A stretch of DNA of 64,000 bases from positions 27,865,501 to 27,929,500 of the forward strand of contig JAYKKI010000015.1 in NCBI GenBank assembly GCA_039881145.1. Direction: 5' to 3'. Position 1 is the stretch's first letter. Each line of letters begins with the position of its first letter. This document shows, one piece after another, positions 49,691-60,645 of this stretch. The position numbers and the translations under genes were made by a program. The notes under the pieces are model-generated. The model saw only the letters and a list, made by a program, of their open reading frames with translations. It made no database searches and was not told where the DNA came from. This DNA is from Druceiella hillmani (Eukaryota > Arthropoda > Insecta > Lepidoptera > Hepialidae).

Positions 49691-49870
49691 GCGTGTGTGT
49701 TCGTCGCCGTATCAAAACATACACAGGCTTGGTCAATGATTTGTGTTTGGCTAATGACCTGGACCCGACAGCAATGCAAATTTTAATTTATAACCGATGT
49801 ATAAATAATATATGGGTAATGTTAACACCTGGGTGGCACGTTTTGCTGATTGCATTGTGTGGGTGGAAAT
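49690..49870 (+). other. Higher-complexity island with octamer- and Hox-like words
   Basis: Low-homopolymer DNA with atgcaaat (about 49774) followed within 20 bp by ttttaatttataa, a pairing typical of POU/homeodomain binding regions. A 93-codon frame (49693-49974) runs through it but has no recognisable domain and continues into AT-rich DNA. I favour a conserved non-coding element over a gene. Confidence 0.2.
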
Positions 49871-52800
49871 GCTTTCTATTTGAGATATTGCTAATGTCGT
49901 TAAATAAGTATATAGTCACTCTGATAGACAAAAAAAAATTAAGACACTATTACATAAAAATTGTAGGTAAATAGGGCAGTGAATATTATTTGAAAGACGT
50001 GCATATATAATATGCATGAAAAATGTATATCAAAAGGAACAGTAAACCGCTTCATTACATCTAATTATGTGAGTGGTCAACTTGAAAGATCACGCGAACT
50101 CTCACTAGTGTTCGCGTTTTTATGAATACGTAATTAATTATAACATGAAGCGAAAAACTTCTAATCAATCACGTTTTCTTTTAAAAAAATATTTGTGTTG
50201 ATGAAGGAATCTTTATGATTCATTAAAATATGAATACACCAAAGAAATTGCAAAGGACTTAAATACTTTTTAAATTTGAATAAAGGTACCCGCGATCATC
50301 TTATTAACGTCACGATAAAACTATTTCTTTGTACGCAATTGTTAGACTAGGTTCAACAAGGTCTAACGGTACACAGTAGTTAACTGCTAACTGCTAACAG
50401 TTGTTAGATAATACAGACGGCATTTTCACTATCGTATTGTCAGTTAAAAGTTGTTTCTATAGACGTCTACTAATATCGGTTGTAAAAATACATTTTAGAC
50501 CACTTCTGTATTGCAATATAATTATATTTTAGTAATAATCAGTTTAGTTAAATATGAATTAACGCACTGTTTAAATTCGTATTTCTAGATAGGATATGTC
50601 TTTACGATATCAAATATAGTTGGTATTTTATTTAATCAATCAAATAAATGATTGAATATAATTATCAACTAGGTAATTTTATTTAATCATTAAATGCTGA
50701 CATTTTCACTAAAGAAATACTAAAAAAAAACAATCACTACAAAAAAATTTGCTATGTATACTGCCTTCACTTATTAACTATTTATGACTAATAATTTGTA
50801 ATCACTAATACATTAGCAATTGTAATATATAAGTTTTGATAATTTCTAAAGAATAACGTTAAACAACAGAAAGCTGAAAAAGAAAATTGTAAAGAATTAA
50901 AGTAGTTACGATTTTCTACGTACCTATTAAAACTATTTTAACAGAGCATATTCATTAGTCTGGTTATAACGTTTCCCAATAGCGATAAGGATTGTTAAAA
51001 ACTTAAAAACTTGAAAGTGACCAAAAATATTACTTTTGCGAATAACAATAAATGAAACGATTTTACATAATTTTTAAGGTTCTCTTATTGCTCCGTGTCC
51101 ATGATAAATAAATCTTATCATGGCATGAAATGAAACATGCGAATGGTTTGCTTCTCCACAGATTATATTTGATTAAAATTTGATTTTCAGAGCACTATTT
51201 AAAGTCAAAAGCTAATATTTTGTAACTATTTGATAAATACAAAATATTTCTTTCGAAAATAGAGCAGAAAATAATCTAAAATCATCGGCCAATTTGCAAA
51301 TACGATGATAAATTCACGTATTAGAATATATGACAAAATTATAACTAATAAATAAAAGCATAGGTAACCCCGAAAAACATTTAAAAATTCTAATTCTAGA
51401 AGTCAAAAAGGAATACAAAAAAATTGTGCCCATTTCAAATTATCAATAGATTATATCTATAGATTATAAATTATGCATAAAACAAGTTAAAAATTGGAAT
51501 CAAAATAAGTCAACCATAAAAATAAATGTAGCTTAATAATTAGAGCTTAACGATCATTGAATATTCATGTCACAAATATCAAGTGACTATTCTTAACGAA
51601 TTCCAGAAACAGTAAACGAGTTTTTATCATCCCATCAACTTGGTATAGGAAACAGAAAATAAATTAATTAACTTAAACACTCATTATACACTGACGTCTA
51701 ACCATAAGAATCAGCAAAAATTTGAGATTAAATAATTCTTCATATATCAACACTTAATGCAAATGCATCAAAGCGACATTAACGTTAGTTAACACACTGT
51801 ATACGTATTAGATAATAAAATAATTAATTTATATCGTCTTAACGACATGTGGACGATGAAAGGCCATGCTATAACCTCACGATAGCCGTACTTCTGATAT
51901 TAAGACGGCATCAACATCGGTGTTAAAGATAAGCATCTTGGTGAGCAACAAACCGGCCTTCACTATCTAAGAGTGGACACCGATGAAACTGTACGGATTT
52001 ACTTGTTTTACTAGAATTTATAACAAATAGCACTTATAATTTAAAAATTTAATTCTTTAAGTTTTATGGAATCATTAAATTGTAAGTTTTCAGTAGATTA
52101 TAAAATTAAATCACACCCGATAGGTAGTTATTCATAAACCCGATGAATAGTTTTTCTTCACAAAAAAATCATATTTTTACCACTACTAATGGTGGAAAAT
52201 CTTGGACGATGGATTTCTTTCTTGTAACTTTTACCTTGTAAAATGATTAATAATTTACGTAAGGCGCTGAATGACTTAAAGACTTATAATATGATTTAAA
52301 GACTAATAATATGGTTTTTAAAAATTAAGTTGCACTTAAAACAATCTAGTTGGCACAAAAACATCGAGGTGGAAAATTTGCTTTGCCAACAAATAAATTA
52401 CTACAATCGTAATTTTATTCGACAAATGAACATAATGGAACATTAAAATTGATTCGTTTTAAATGTACTTCGTACAATACACTTTAGGAGTAAATTATAT
52501 TCTATGTAATTTGAAATTATAAATACGGATATTCATTTCGAGAATTCATTCTAAAGTACGATCTTTAAAAGCAAATTACAAAAAATCATATAAATTTATC
52601 GATATTAAACAGTTTCCATTACTTACGAACGGTATTGTTTTATCAAATAATTATATTTTACAGGAGTCATTTAATAAAGCTTTATTTTTAAATAATAACA
52701 TGCTAAAAATATTTAGTCTAAGAGCGTATGCATAATTTCAGTAAACGCAGTTATGATTGACCGAAAATAGTTTAAAGCAATCACAGCCATTAGATGCTAG

Positions 52801-52930
52801 AGCTCAGCAATAGGAGGAAACGATAATATAATCGCCTGTCAGTGTTCTTTTCAAGTTCCTTTCAATTAAAAAAATAAAAAAAGCAGAAAAATATTCTTAG
52901 CTAACAATATTTTACAAAAAGAACGAAATA
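49870..52930. other. AT-rich gene-free DNA with a denser patch
   Basis: A run of Myb-like half sites (taactgctaactgctaacag) lies at about 50382-50405, and a higher-complexity patch at about 51840-52005. No coding region is supported. Confidence 0.5.
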
Positions 52931-53900
52931 ATAACTTGATTTTAAAATCTGAAGCCAAATATCGCGAGATTTTGTTGAAGCCAGAGGTTCGTCAAAAGGT
53001 TAGAGATTTTTTCGAAAAAAATGTCATCAGTCGAACGTACCCAGGTAACAGAGATTTTTTTAAACGAATGGTAACAGCAAACAAAAGCGCATCCTTTTAT
53101 TCACAGTTAAAAACTGACGTAAAAGAAACTGGGATTGATTTATCCAACATGACAATTCTCGGAGCAAAGCCGTTTGGATCGTCTGCAATAATTTCAGATT
53201 GTTGACCAACATGTGTCAACACCCTCTATATCTGCTCTGATGGTCCAACATCGCAATACCACAACTATTTTATATTGTAAAGGCCCTTTGGATACAAATA
53301 TTAATGAATGAACTCGAATAAATAATTAAATCTTCTTGTACTTTTAGTGAACATTTTAATAGAATTAAAATAGCCTCAGAGTGCCATATTGTTTATAGAC
53401 TCTACTATCAAAATAAAAGTGATCGATGAAGAAGAAGTGACTGAGGCAAAAATAACATCCCAAAAATTTGATATGCCATATGAGGTATTTTAAATATAAA
53501 AGAAATTACTTGGCAAAGAAGACTGGTAGTTTTAATAAAAGCATACAGTCGCGAACATACCCAAGTTGATCTTAAAACTGTCCACACTTTCTAATCGTTT
53601 TAACGTAAACTCAGTTGAACCTATGGATGTTTATATACCTTCGGTAGAATCTCCTAATCCCTAAGAGTCCATGGTTACAGATGAAATATAAAATCAGTCG
53701 TAATTTAAGGAGAGACAGACGTCAGATGACGATGATTTAATTGCAATTTCCTTTCGTCAGCAAACGAGGGAAAAATCGAATATTATTGAAACTAGTACTC
53801 AAAAGGCAAATACCAATTATAGGTAAGTTGCTACCTGTTAGACAGGTGTTGATAACGACGACGGGGAAATCAGTAACTTTCATGAGATCAGTGCGTAAAA
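52930..53900 (+). pseudogene. Internally deleted copy of an uncharacterised invertebrate transposon-like gene
   Basis: Second, shorter copy of the family at 60646-63040. An 89-codon open frame (52936-53205) contains VRQKVRDFFEKNVISRTYPG, which fits that family's motif of a short acidic segment followed by SR..PG(K/N). Soon after, SDGPTSQYHNYF (Asp codon at 53239) matches the family's later conserved block. The several hundred codons normally between them, including the FxENY block, are missing. Past this, only C-terminal hints remain: an acidic DDDDLIAISF near 53735. Multiple stops follow position 53203. Whether the family is a true cut-and-paste transposase is not known to me; its multicopy, decayed state here supports a mobile origin. 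Confidence 0.6.
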
Positions 53901-54031
53901 GCACCAGAAAATATGTCATATAATACGTCATATATATGTCATTTAATTAGTACTATTCCGACACCGTTACTGAAAAGAGAACAGAATCGAAAATATATTA
54001 ATATTTTCGAAAAATTGTTTGATCTTATGTG

Positions 54032-54036
<5 letters not shown>

Positions 54037-54088
<52 letters not shown>

Positions 54089-54139
54089 ATATATATATAT
54101 ATATGTATGTATATATATATATATATACATATATATGTA

Positions 54140-54215
<76 letters not shown>

Positions 54216-54222
54216 CGTATAT
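54037..54222. repeat. Long compound (TA)n/(TATG)n microsatellite
   Basis: About 185 bp of TA runs interrupted by gtatgtat and tacata units. It creates overlapping Tyr-Ile frames of up to 119 codons on both strands, none real. Confidence 0.97.
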
Positions 54223-54740
54223 GGCTTAGTCCTCACAAAGTAAACTCATTTCTGTTTCGGAATTTAATATAGATTTAATTATATATCTGTTTTTTGTAAG
54301 TAATTATTATCGAAAAGTGCTATAATAAGTATGATATTATAATTTATGTTAGAGTTAAACTCGCTTGTGAACTTTTGTCAAAAGATTGCATTGTAACAAC
54401 TGATTAAAACTAAGTAAAGTTAATTTTATGTTAAAAATAAACTTTACCTTGTTGCAACAAACAAATGACTATAATCTTTAAAGCTCGTTCATGATTTCAA
54501 TATACCCTTACTGTACGTTATCGATATTTTTATATTTTACAAGTTAAATTAAATAAAAAAAACTTATCTTCGTTTTTGATGTATTTTGATTTCCAAGAGG
54601 TATTGTATGTCTTATTAAAGTTTTTTAAATTAAATATTGATTAATGTATACCTACGCTATTATATAAAGCAGAAAGACATACGTTAGCATTTTTTGACAT
54701 TATATTAACAAATATAAATATCTTCAAAAAGATCTTTGCT
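54222..54740. other. AT-rich gene-free DNA
   Basis: Nothing recognised before the retrotransposon-like tail. Confidence 0.5.
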
Positions 54741-54744
54741 AATT

Positions 54745-54900
54745 GCTCACCTGAAGACGTTGTAATACAACGAAACCTAGGTCTTGGTAAAGAATTTAAA
54801 TAAAGTAGAAATAATACTACATCACGTAGTGTCATTGAATTGTGAATAATGAATTTCTACAAAATTAACGTCAAATATATTCAATATTATATTAACTTCT
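54745..54900 (+). mobile_element. Retrotransposon-like 3' tail, copy 2 of the repeat at 15376
   Basis: Contains cctgaagacgttgtaatacaa followed by cgaaacctaggtcttg. The part cgttgta/tacaacg forms a hairpin, and ctgaaga...cgaaac...aggt is a motif I associate with the 3' non-coding tails of Penelope-like and some LINE retroelements. The following 85 bp (54817-54900) match 15376-15463. The 15-kb copy lacks the upstream hairpin, consistent with 5' truncation on insertion. No reverse transcriptase remnant was found upstream. Confidence 0.45.
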
Positions 54901-56606
54901 AAAAAACGCGTAACTTTTAAAATAGCGAAAGTTCTATTTAAAAGCAAAATTATAGAAAAAGTTAGCTCGCCCGATGAATGTATTATGTAAAAACAAGTTA
55001 AGTGACAATATAAATTAATTCTCATGATTATAGCAAGTAATATTTTTTGTCATAAAACCAATCTTGAAACTTGCGATCTTGTTGATTTTGATCCAGTTAG
55101 ACCTGTTGAAATTTAAATTATAAGTTAATATTTATGAATGTTTAGAAAATAAAAACAAATTGGTTATATACATATATTGATTGTATAGATCATGTTTGGA
55201 ATAATATCATAATTAACATTATCCAGAATGCAACATTAATCACTGTTTTTACTGCAACATTCTATATAAATTTAAAATATTTTTTCAATTTACTCACAAC
55301 ATTAAATTTTTTAGGTTTGTGAACAGTGAAATTATATTTATTAATTATTATTATTTTTAACAAGAGTAATTTTCAGGTAAGTATTCAATATTTGCTCAAC
55401 CCTAAACATTAATTTGAATACTTCCTTCATTGTATTAATAAAAAATAATTTTAATGTCTTAGTAACAAGACATTTCAAAATACTGTATTGATAACAAATA
55501 ATTTTAGTGTCTTCATAACAAGACATTTTAAACATTATGCGACTATTTACTCTGTTTATTTATCTGCTGAGGAATAATTTAGTAGAATTACACAATTTTT
55601 CTTTCACAAATTATCTTTATATTCCTTGTTGTCGATACGTATATATTTACCGCATTGATGACTTCGGAAATGGGGTCATGAAGTTGCTTAACAGTTCACG
55701 ACTGATCGCTATGTGATATTTATTCAAATTACTGTATATTTATACTTGAATAGTATTGGATTGGTTTGTGAATTGTCTTGCTCGTTATTGTTTTATAACC
55801 ATTTGTCATACGTTCTTCCACATGACCAGGACTTTAAATAAATCTGTAAAATGGACATAGGTTTTCAAGAAATAATAAATAAATAAATCTTTAAATTAGA
55901 TAAAATTATATATTCCCAAATTTCTATGTCTTAATTTAACAACAATATGAAAAACATACTTAGCGCGCAAAGAATGTACTCCATGTGTTATTTTATCAAG
56001 TTAAATAAAACACATTCGGGTAAATGAGCCTCGAGCCCTTAATCATATTATTCGCAATAATTGGAAACGTACTTTCTTTTTGTATCTTTGTTGTTTTTAA
56101 TAGAAAAATTAGTCTAAATATTAAATCTTAATGTATTTATGACCCCACAGGTTAAATGGGAAAAACGGAACCCTCATAAGATCACTCAAACGCTCTGTCC
56201 GCCTATCTGTCATTTTCCTCAGAGACATTTTTCTCAGAAGCCCATCGACATATTTACCTGAGAAACATAATTATAAAGTATATTAGCTCTCATATATCTC
56301 AATAGTTAACACTAGTTAACACAGAAATATTTGTAATTGTTAAGGACGTGAAATGATGTTATAATTATTTTGTCAATTTCATAAAAAAGAATTAAAATAA
56401 CCTAGTGATAATTCTCATCGTTTTCAAAATATTCTCGATATTTTGCGACTGTGAAATACATGCTGTGCAATATATTTTGGGCTGTGAAAAATAATATTTG
56501 TAAATAGTTTAATGTCTATATATATTTCTATGTGATATATATATTTCTATGTGATGGCGGAACGTGTTTGAGTTTCGTTGTGCGAATTTCACCTGTACTA
56601 AACAGG
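54900..56606. other. AT-rich gene-free DNA
   Basis: Short internal similarity (taacaagacatttcaaaa at 55462 and taacaagacattttaaa at 55518) suggests a small diverged duplication. Nothing coding. Confidence 0.5.
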
Positions 56607-56663
<57 letters not shown>

Positions 56664-56675
56664 CATACATATATA

Positions 56676-56727
<52 letters not shown>

Positions 56728-56730
56728 AGA
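56607..56730. repeat. (TA)n microsatellite with tacatac interruptions
   Basis: About 120 bp of TA runs. The 72-84 codon frames across it on both strands are artefacts. Confidence 0.97.
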
Positions 56731-59664
56731 AGATTATTGTTATCATTCCGATAAATGGTCAGAAATACTCTAGTATATTTCAATGAGGAACTAGAATATT
56801 TTTAATCTAATTTTACAATTTTAATGAAACTCTAGAATCTAACTAGAGACAAGGAAAATAAGATACTCTTAAAATTGCTGAAACAATATCGTATTACTTT
56901 AATTTTCGTAATGTTACCCTACAAAACATGGTACAACACTCGATCCAAAACAGTGATAAAATATCATATTCAACAATCAAATGCCTTAAGCATTATAAAT
57001 GCTGAAGGATTAGACTCACAGTTAGGAAGCTCTTAACAGTTTCTGTAAACATTGCCCCGTTCATTGTTATGCAGAGCTGAAATGCTATTTTGGCTGTGTT
57101 TGCCATATACATAAAAGGATTATAAAAAGAATATCAGTGAATTAACCCTATTTCCGAATTATAATAATAATTGATGTCATATGTCATTTTAATATTGACT
57201 TATTTTCCATAATTAAAAAAATAAACCATGCCAGTTACTTTACGTGATATAGCAGGTATAGTGATCTTAATTTAAATAATATGTAACATTCATTGCATTA
57301 AGATTTAGACCAATAAAATGGAACATAACGTCGAAATTCATATGCCAAAATAATTAAAACAACTCTGTATTTAACAAGTATTCATAAATCTCACAGTGTC
57401 CCAAGTGGCATCTGTCATTATCGGAAGTCTTACGAAATCGAACATCGATAAATTTTAAAAGCGACATTATAAAGTGTGCTTAACGATACACATTTTCAAA
57501 CTCACTCTTCTTGTTCACCTACTCACAAACTGTGAATGACGTAATGCTATTATACTCTCGATCCATGTGCCACTCCGATGTACGTATTTAACATTCAAAT
57601 CTGGCGAGATATCACAAATGTGTTACATTATAAATAACCCATAATTGATTATTCATGGGTTTGGCATCCGTTGATAATGAATATAATTTTAAAAAACACT
57701 GATACGTTCAGGTATATTTTGGGTGTTTAATTACAAGATTATGTTAATGTAAATCGATTTGGCTAAATTATTCAAATACCGATGACAGATTCGACATTTT
57801 TGTACGTAAATTTATGCATTCGAAGTGGACAAATGATACGCCTAATGGATAGTATTGATTAACATGTTACTCGGAACGTGGATGTATGGAAATGAGTGAG
57901 CGACGAGCGTGCCGGCTTATATTGAGGGACTATAAAACAGAATGAGCCCAGATGGAGTAGAAGACGTGCCTTTAGATATATGTATATATGCTCGTTTCCG
58001 TATTGATTTAACTTTGTTTTGTTTTCTTTGAAGCACCACATATTAATTACCAACGAAAACGATTTCTATCTAAACGTATCTATATATAATGCAATAAATA
58101 TACTTTTACCTCTTATTGCTATATTAAAAACGTACGAAATATATTTTAATATAAATTTTTTTTTAAGTTTTTTGGAAAAATCACTTTACAAAATAAGTTG
58201 ATTTCTCTGGTAAGCGAACAATCCATTAGAGACGGTGAAAATATGGCAAAAAAATCAATTATGTTTTTTTCCTTTGACTACGTTTTTGTCATTCCTCTAC
58301 TTCCTAGTTTTTTTTTCTATTGAAGTTAGAAAACTTAAATAGAGGAAGAAAGAAAAAAAAACTGAAAAAATATGAGTTTCCTAACGTGATTTTATTTCCT
58401 CAAATCACCATTTCATTGAGGTCAAAAGATATACTTCCGTAATTGATTTCGCTTGGAGTTTAGCATTGATGTTGTTACATATTTAAGAAACAATTTTTTA
58501 GATACGATAATATCACTCTGAAATAGGGCGACAGGCAAACAAAATAAGAGATTTCTATTTTTGTCATGTCGGGATCTAAAATTACTCTACTACTGTACTA
58601 TTTTGTCTGGAAATAAATAGTTTGTTCCCAATTTGGCATCTTGTTATTACCAAGATTCTAGACGAAATAAAGACTTTTTGTTATTTGCACACTTTATCGT
58701 AGAATTTGCATTTCCGTCACTTTTCTTCTGTACGCTATATATTATATAGAAGCCAATAAAAGAAATAAACTAATAGATAATTCCACGTATTTTTAATTAT
58801 ATCTGTGGACGAAATAAACACGTTTTGATATTTATACACTCTTTAGTAGACTTTGTGTTTCTATCGCTTCTTGCTATACAAGTATATAATATAGAATTCA
58901 ATAAAGGAAACAAACAAAGTAAATACTTATTATTAACTGCATTACAGTGTTGTTAATCACAACTTAGAAATAAATAAATTTTCAATGAAGACTATTGTAG
59001 CAAATAATTAAATGATGTACATTTACATATTCAAAAATTTTTGAAAATTGAAAATATCTATGTAAATTATTGAAAATATCTAACGTAACTGAAGTGTATT
59101 TATTATATCTAATAATAATAATGTTTGTACTTATTATTATTATTAATAAATACATTTGCTTAGTATATGCGAAAATACATTTTAGTTATATAAAAAAAAT
59201 AAGTTACCCAATTATAAATTACGAGAAATGTCACAACGTCACTGCAATACCAGAGGGAAGGTGTTCATAGTTCATTCTCCTGTGTATAGTGTGTGTATCT
59301 ATAATTAATGAAGTTCAAATTTCGAAACTTACATATTTATGAATATTGTACAAACTGTCATACGAAAAAGACTTCAAGAAAATATGGACAAACCCGTCCC
59401 TTCCTCAGTAAATTCTGGGCAAACCCTTTGCTCGAAAAAGTTAGAAAGTGAAGAGGTTTCTTGTACTTTTGAAGTCACATTTAATTTTTTTTGCGATGAA
59501 AAAGTTGTCGCCTGTTTTGTTATTCATAGCCTTAGTAACTTTTATAACAGATGGCTAAGATAAACCGATAAGACAGACTAGGGAGGACAATATAATACAA
59601 ATAAAAGACACAAAGATATGATTCTCAAATGGTAACACATTAAAACATAACTAATATTAATTAA
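56731..59664. other. AT-rich gene-free DNA with a diverged duplication
   Basis: A segment at 58661-58784 is repeated at 58808-58931 (period 147), sharing gacgaaataaa, tagtaga/cgtaga and caataaa.gaaa. A GC-richer patch lies at about 57865-57965 (gacgagcgtgccggc, then gggactataaaacag). The 74-codon frame 59339-59563 is unremarkable. Confidence 0.5.
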
Positions 59665-59665
59665 A

Positions 59666-59720
59666 ATGTATGTATGTATGTATGTATGTATGTATGTATG
59701 TATGTATGTATGTATGTATG

Positions 59721-59773
<53 letters not shown>
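59666..59773. repeat. (GTAT)n followed by (TA)n microsatellite
   Basis: About 15 GTAT units run directly into about 24 TA units. Confidence 0.97.
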
Positions 59774-59775
<2 letters not shown>

Positions 59776-60640
59776 ATCTTTTTTTTATATTGTTAATTTG
59801 ACCCCAGCTTCCAAATGTATGGGATACTGAGAAATCTTGATTATTTTATGATGAAAGAGACATTTGACTAATATTATGAAATAATAAATTTATGTAAATT
59901 AAAAAAATTCAAATAAATCGAATAGCTAGGGGGCGAAATAATTTGTTCTATATAAAATGACACTGTCCCCTTAACATATCACGTAATTAAAAATATTTCT
60001 AATTCATCAAATATACAAAAAACTACATTATTTTACTATTTGGTTAAAGAGTACCAGGCACGAAATTAATTAATTTCGTTCAATAAAATCATATTATAAG
60101 TTCTGATATTGCGATTTATGCATATGTCCCCCTTTTCCTTACTACTAACGAAGTCCCCTGCATCACCAATATAATACGCGGGGTAAAGAGAGAGGCTCTC
60201 GACGCGAAACAGTAGGAGTGTCGCATAAAGTTTATTGAATCGAAATAGCGTTTAATTTAACGTCAGTTTTGCTCAGCCATTCCGCTGACGATTCATCAGT
60301 AGGCTGAGTATTTATTACATGTCCACTGAGAGAGCACGATATTTTCGTAAGTAATTTATCATTTTAATCTAAAATTATTCTTACCATAAAGAAACGTGTA
60401 TTAATTATCTATTTTAGGTTTTTAGGGAAGTTTTTGTATAAATTCTATACCATAATCTCAAATACATTAAATTGTGCCCTGGATAACCGATAAATTGGGT
60501 CACCATTCTGGTCAGGAAATACTTTCGGTGACGTTTGATGCAATATTCATGAATACTTGTTTTCTTGTCGCATATTTTGACACAAAAAAAATTTCTATTT
60601 ATTTTAGTACATTCCTGATAGTGTGATATAATTTCCTTTC
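59774..60640. other. Gene-free DNA with a higher-complexity patch next to the mobile element
   Basis: About 60125-60345 is distinctly richer in GC and CpG (tacgcggggtaaagag, ctctcgacgcgaaac). It may be the 5' leader/promoter of the element that begins near 60646, or an unrelated conserved element. No terminal inverted repeat was identified. Confidence 0.35.
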
Positions 60641-60645
60641 ATTTT

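Noticed and set aside
49693..49974. 93-codon frame considered as a small gene
   Set aside because: The second half is Lys/Ile/Leu-rich AT DNA, there is no domain, and the compositional signal stops at about 49870 well inside the frame.
53737..53931. Overlapping 60-64 codon frames on both strands
   Set aside because: They fall in the decayed C-terminal part of the transposon-like copy, and neither frame follows the family order.
53913..54272. Overlapping Tyr-Ile-rich reading frames on both strands (up to 119 codons)
   Set aside because: They are read through a (TA)n/(TATG)n microsatellite, which is open in every frame by construction. The same applies to the frames at 28213-28458, 46163-46363 and 56528-56786.
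57939..57955. gggactataaaacag, TATA-box-like, in a GC-richer patch
   Set aside because: No initiator-like element at the proper distance and no downstream coding exon, so a promoter call is not justified.
59339..59563. 74-codon frame with a mixed, protein-like composition
   Set aside because: No recognisable domain, no splice signals and no GC shift. Treated as chance, though a protein search would be cheap.
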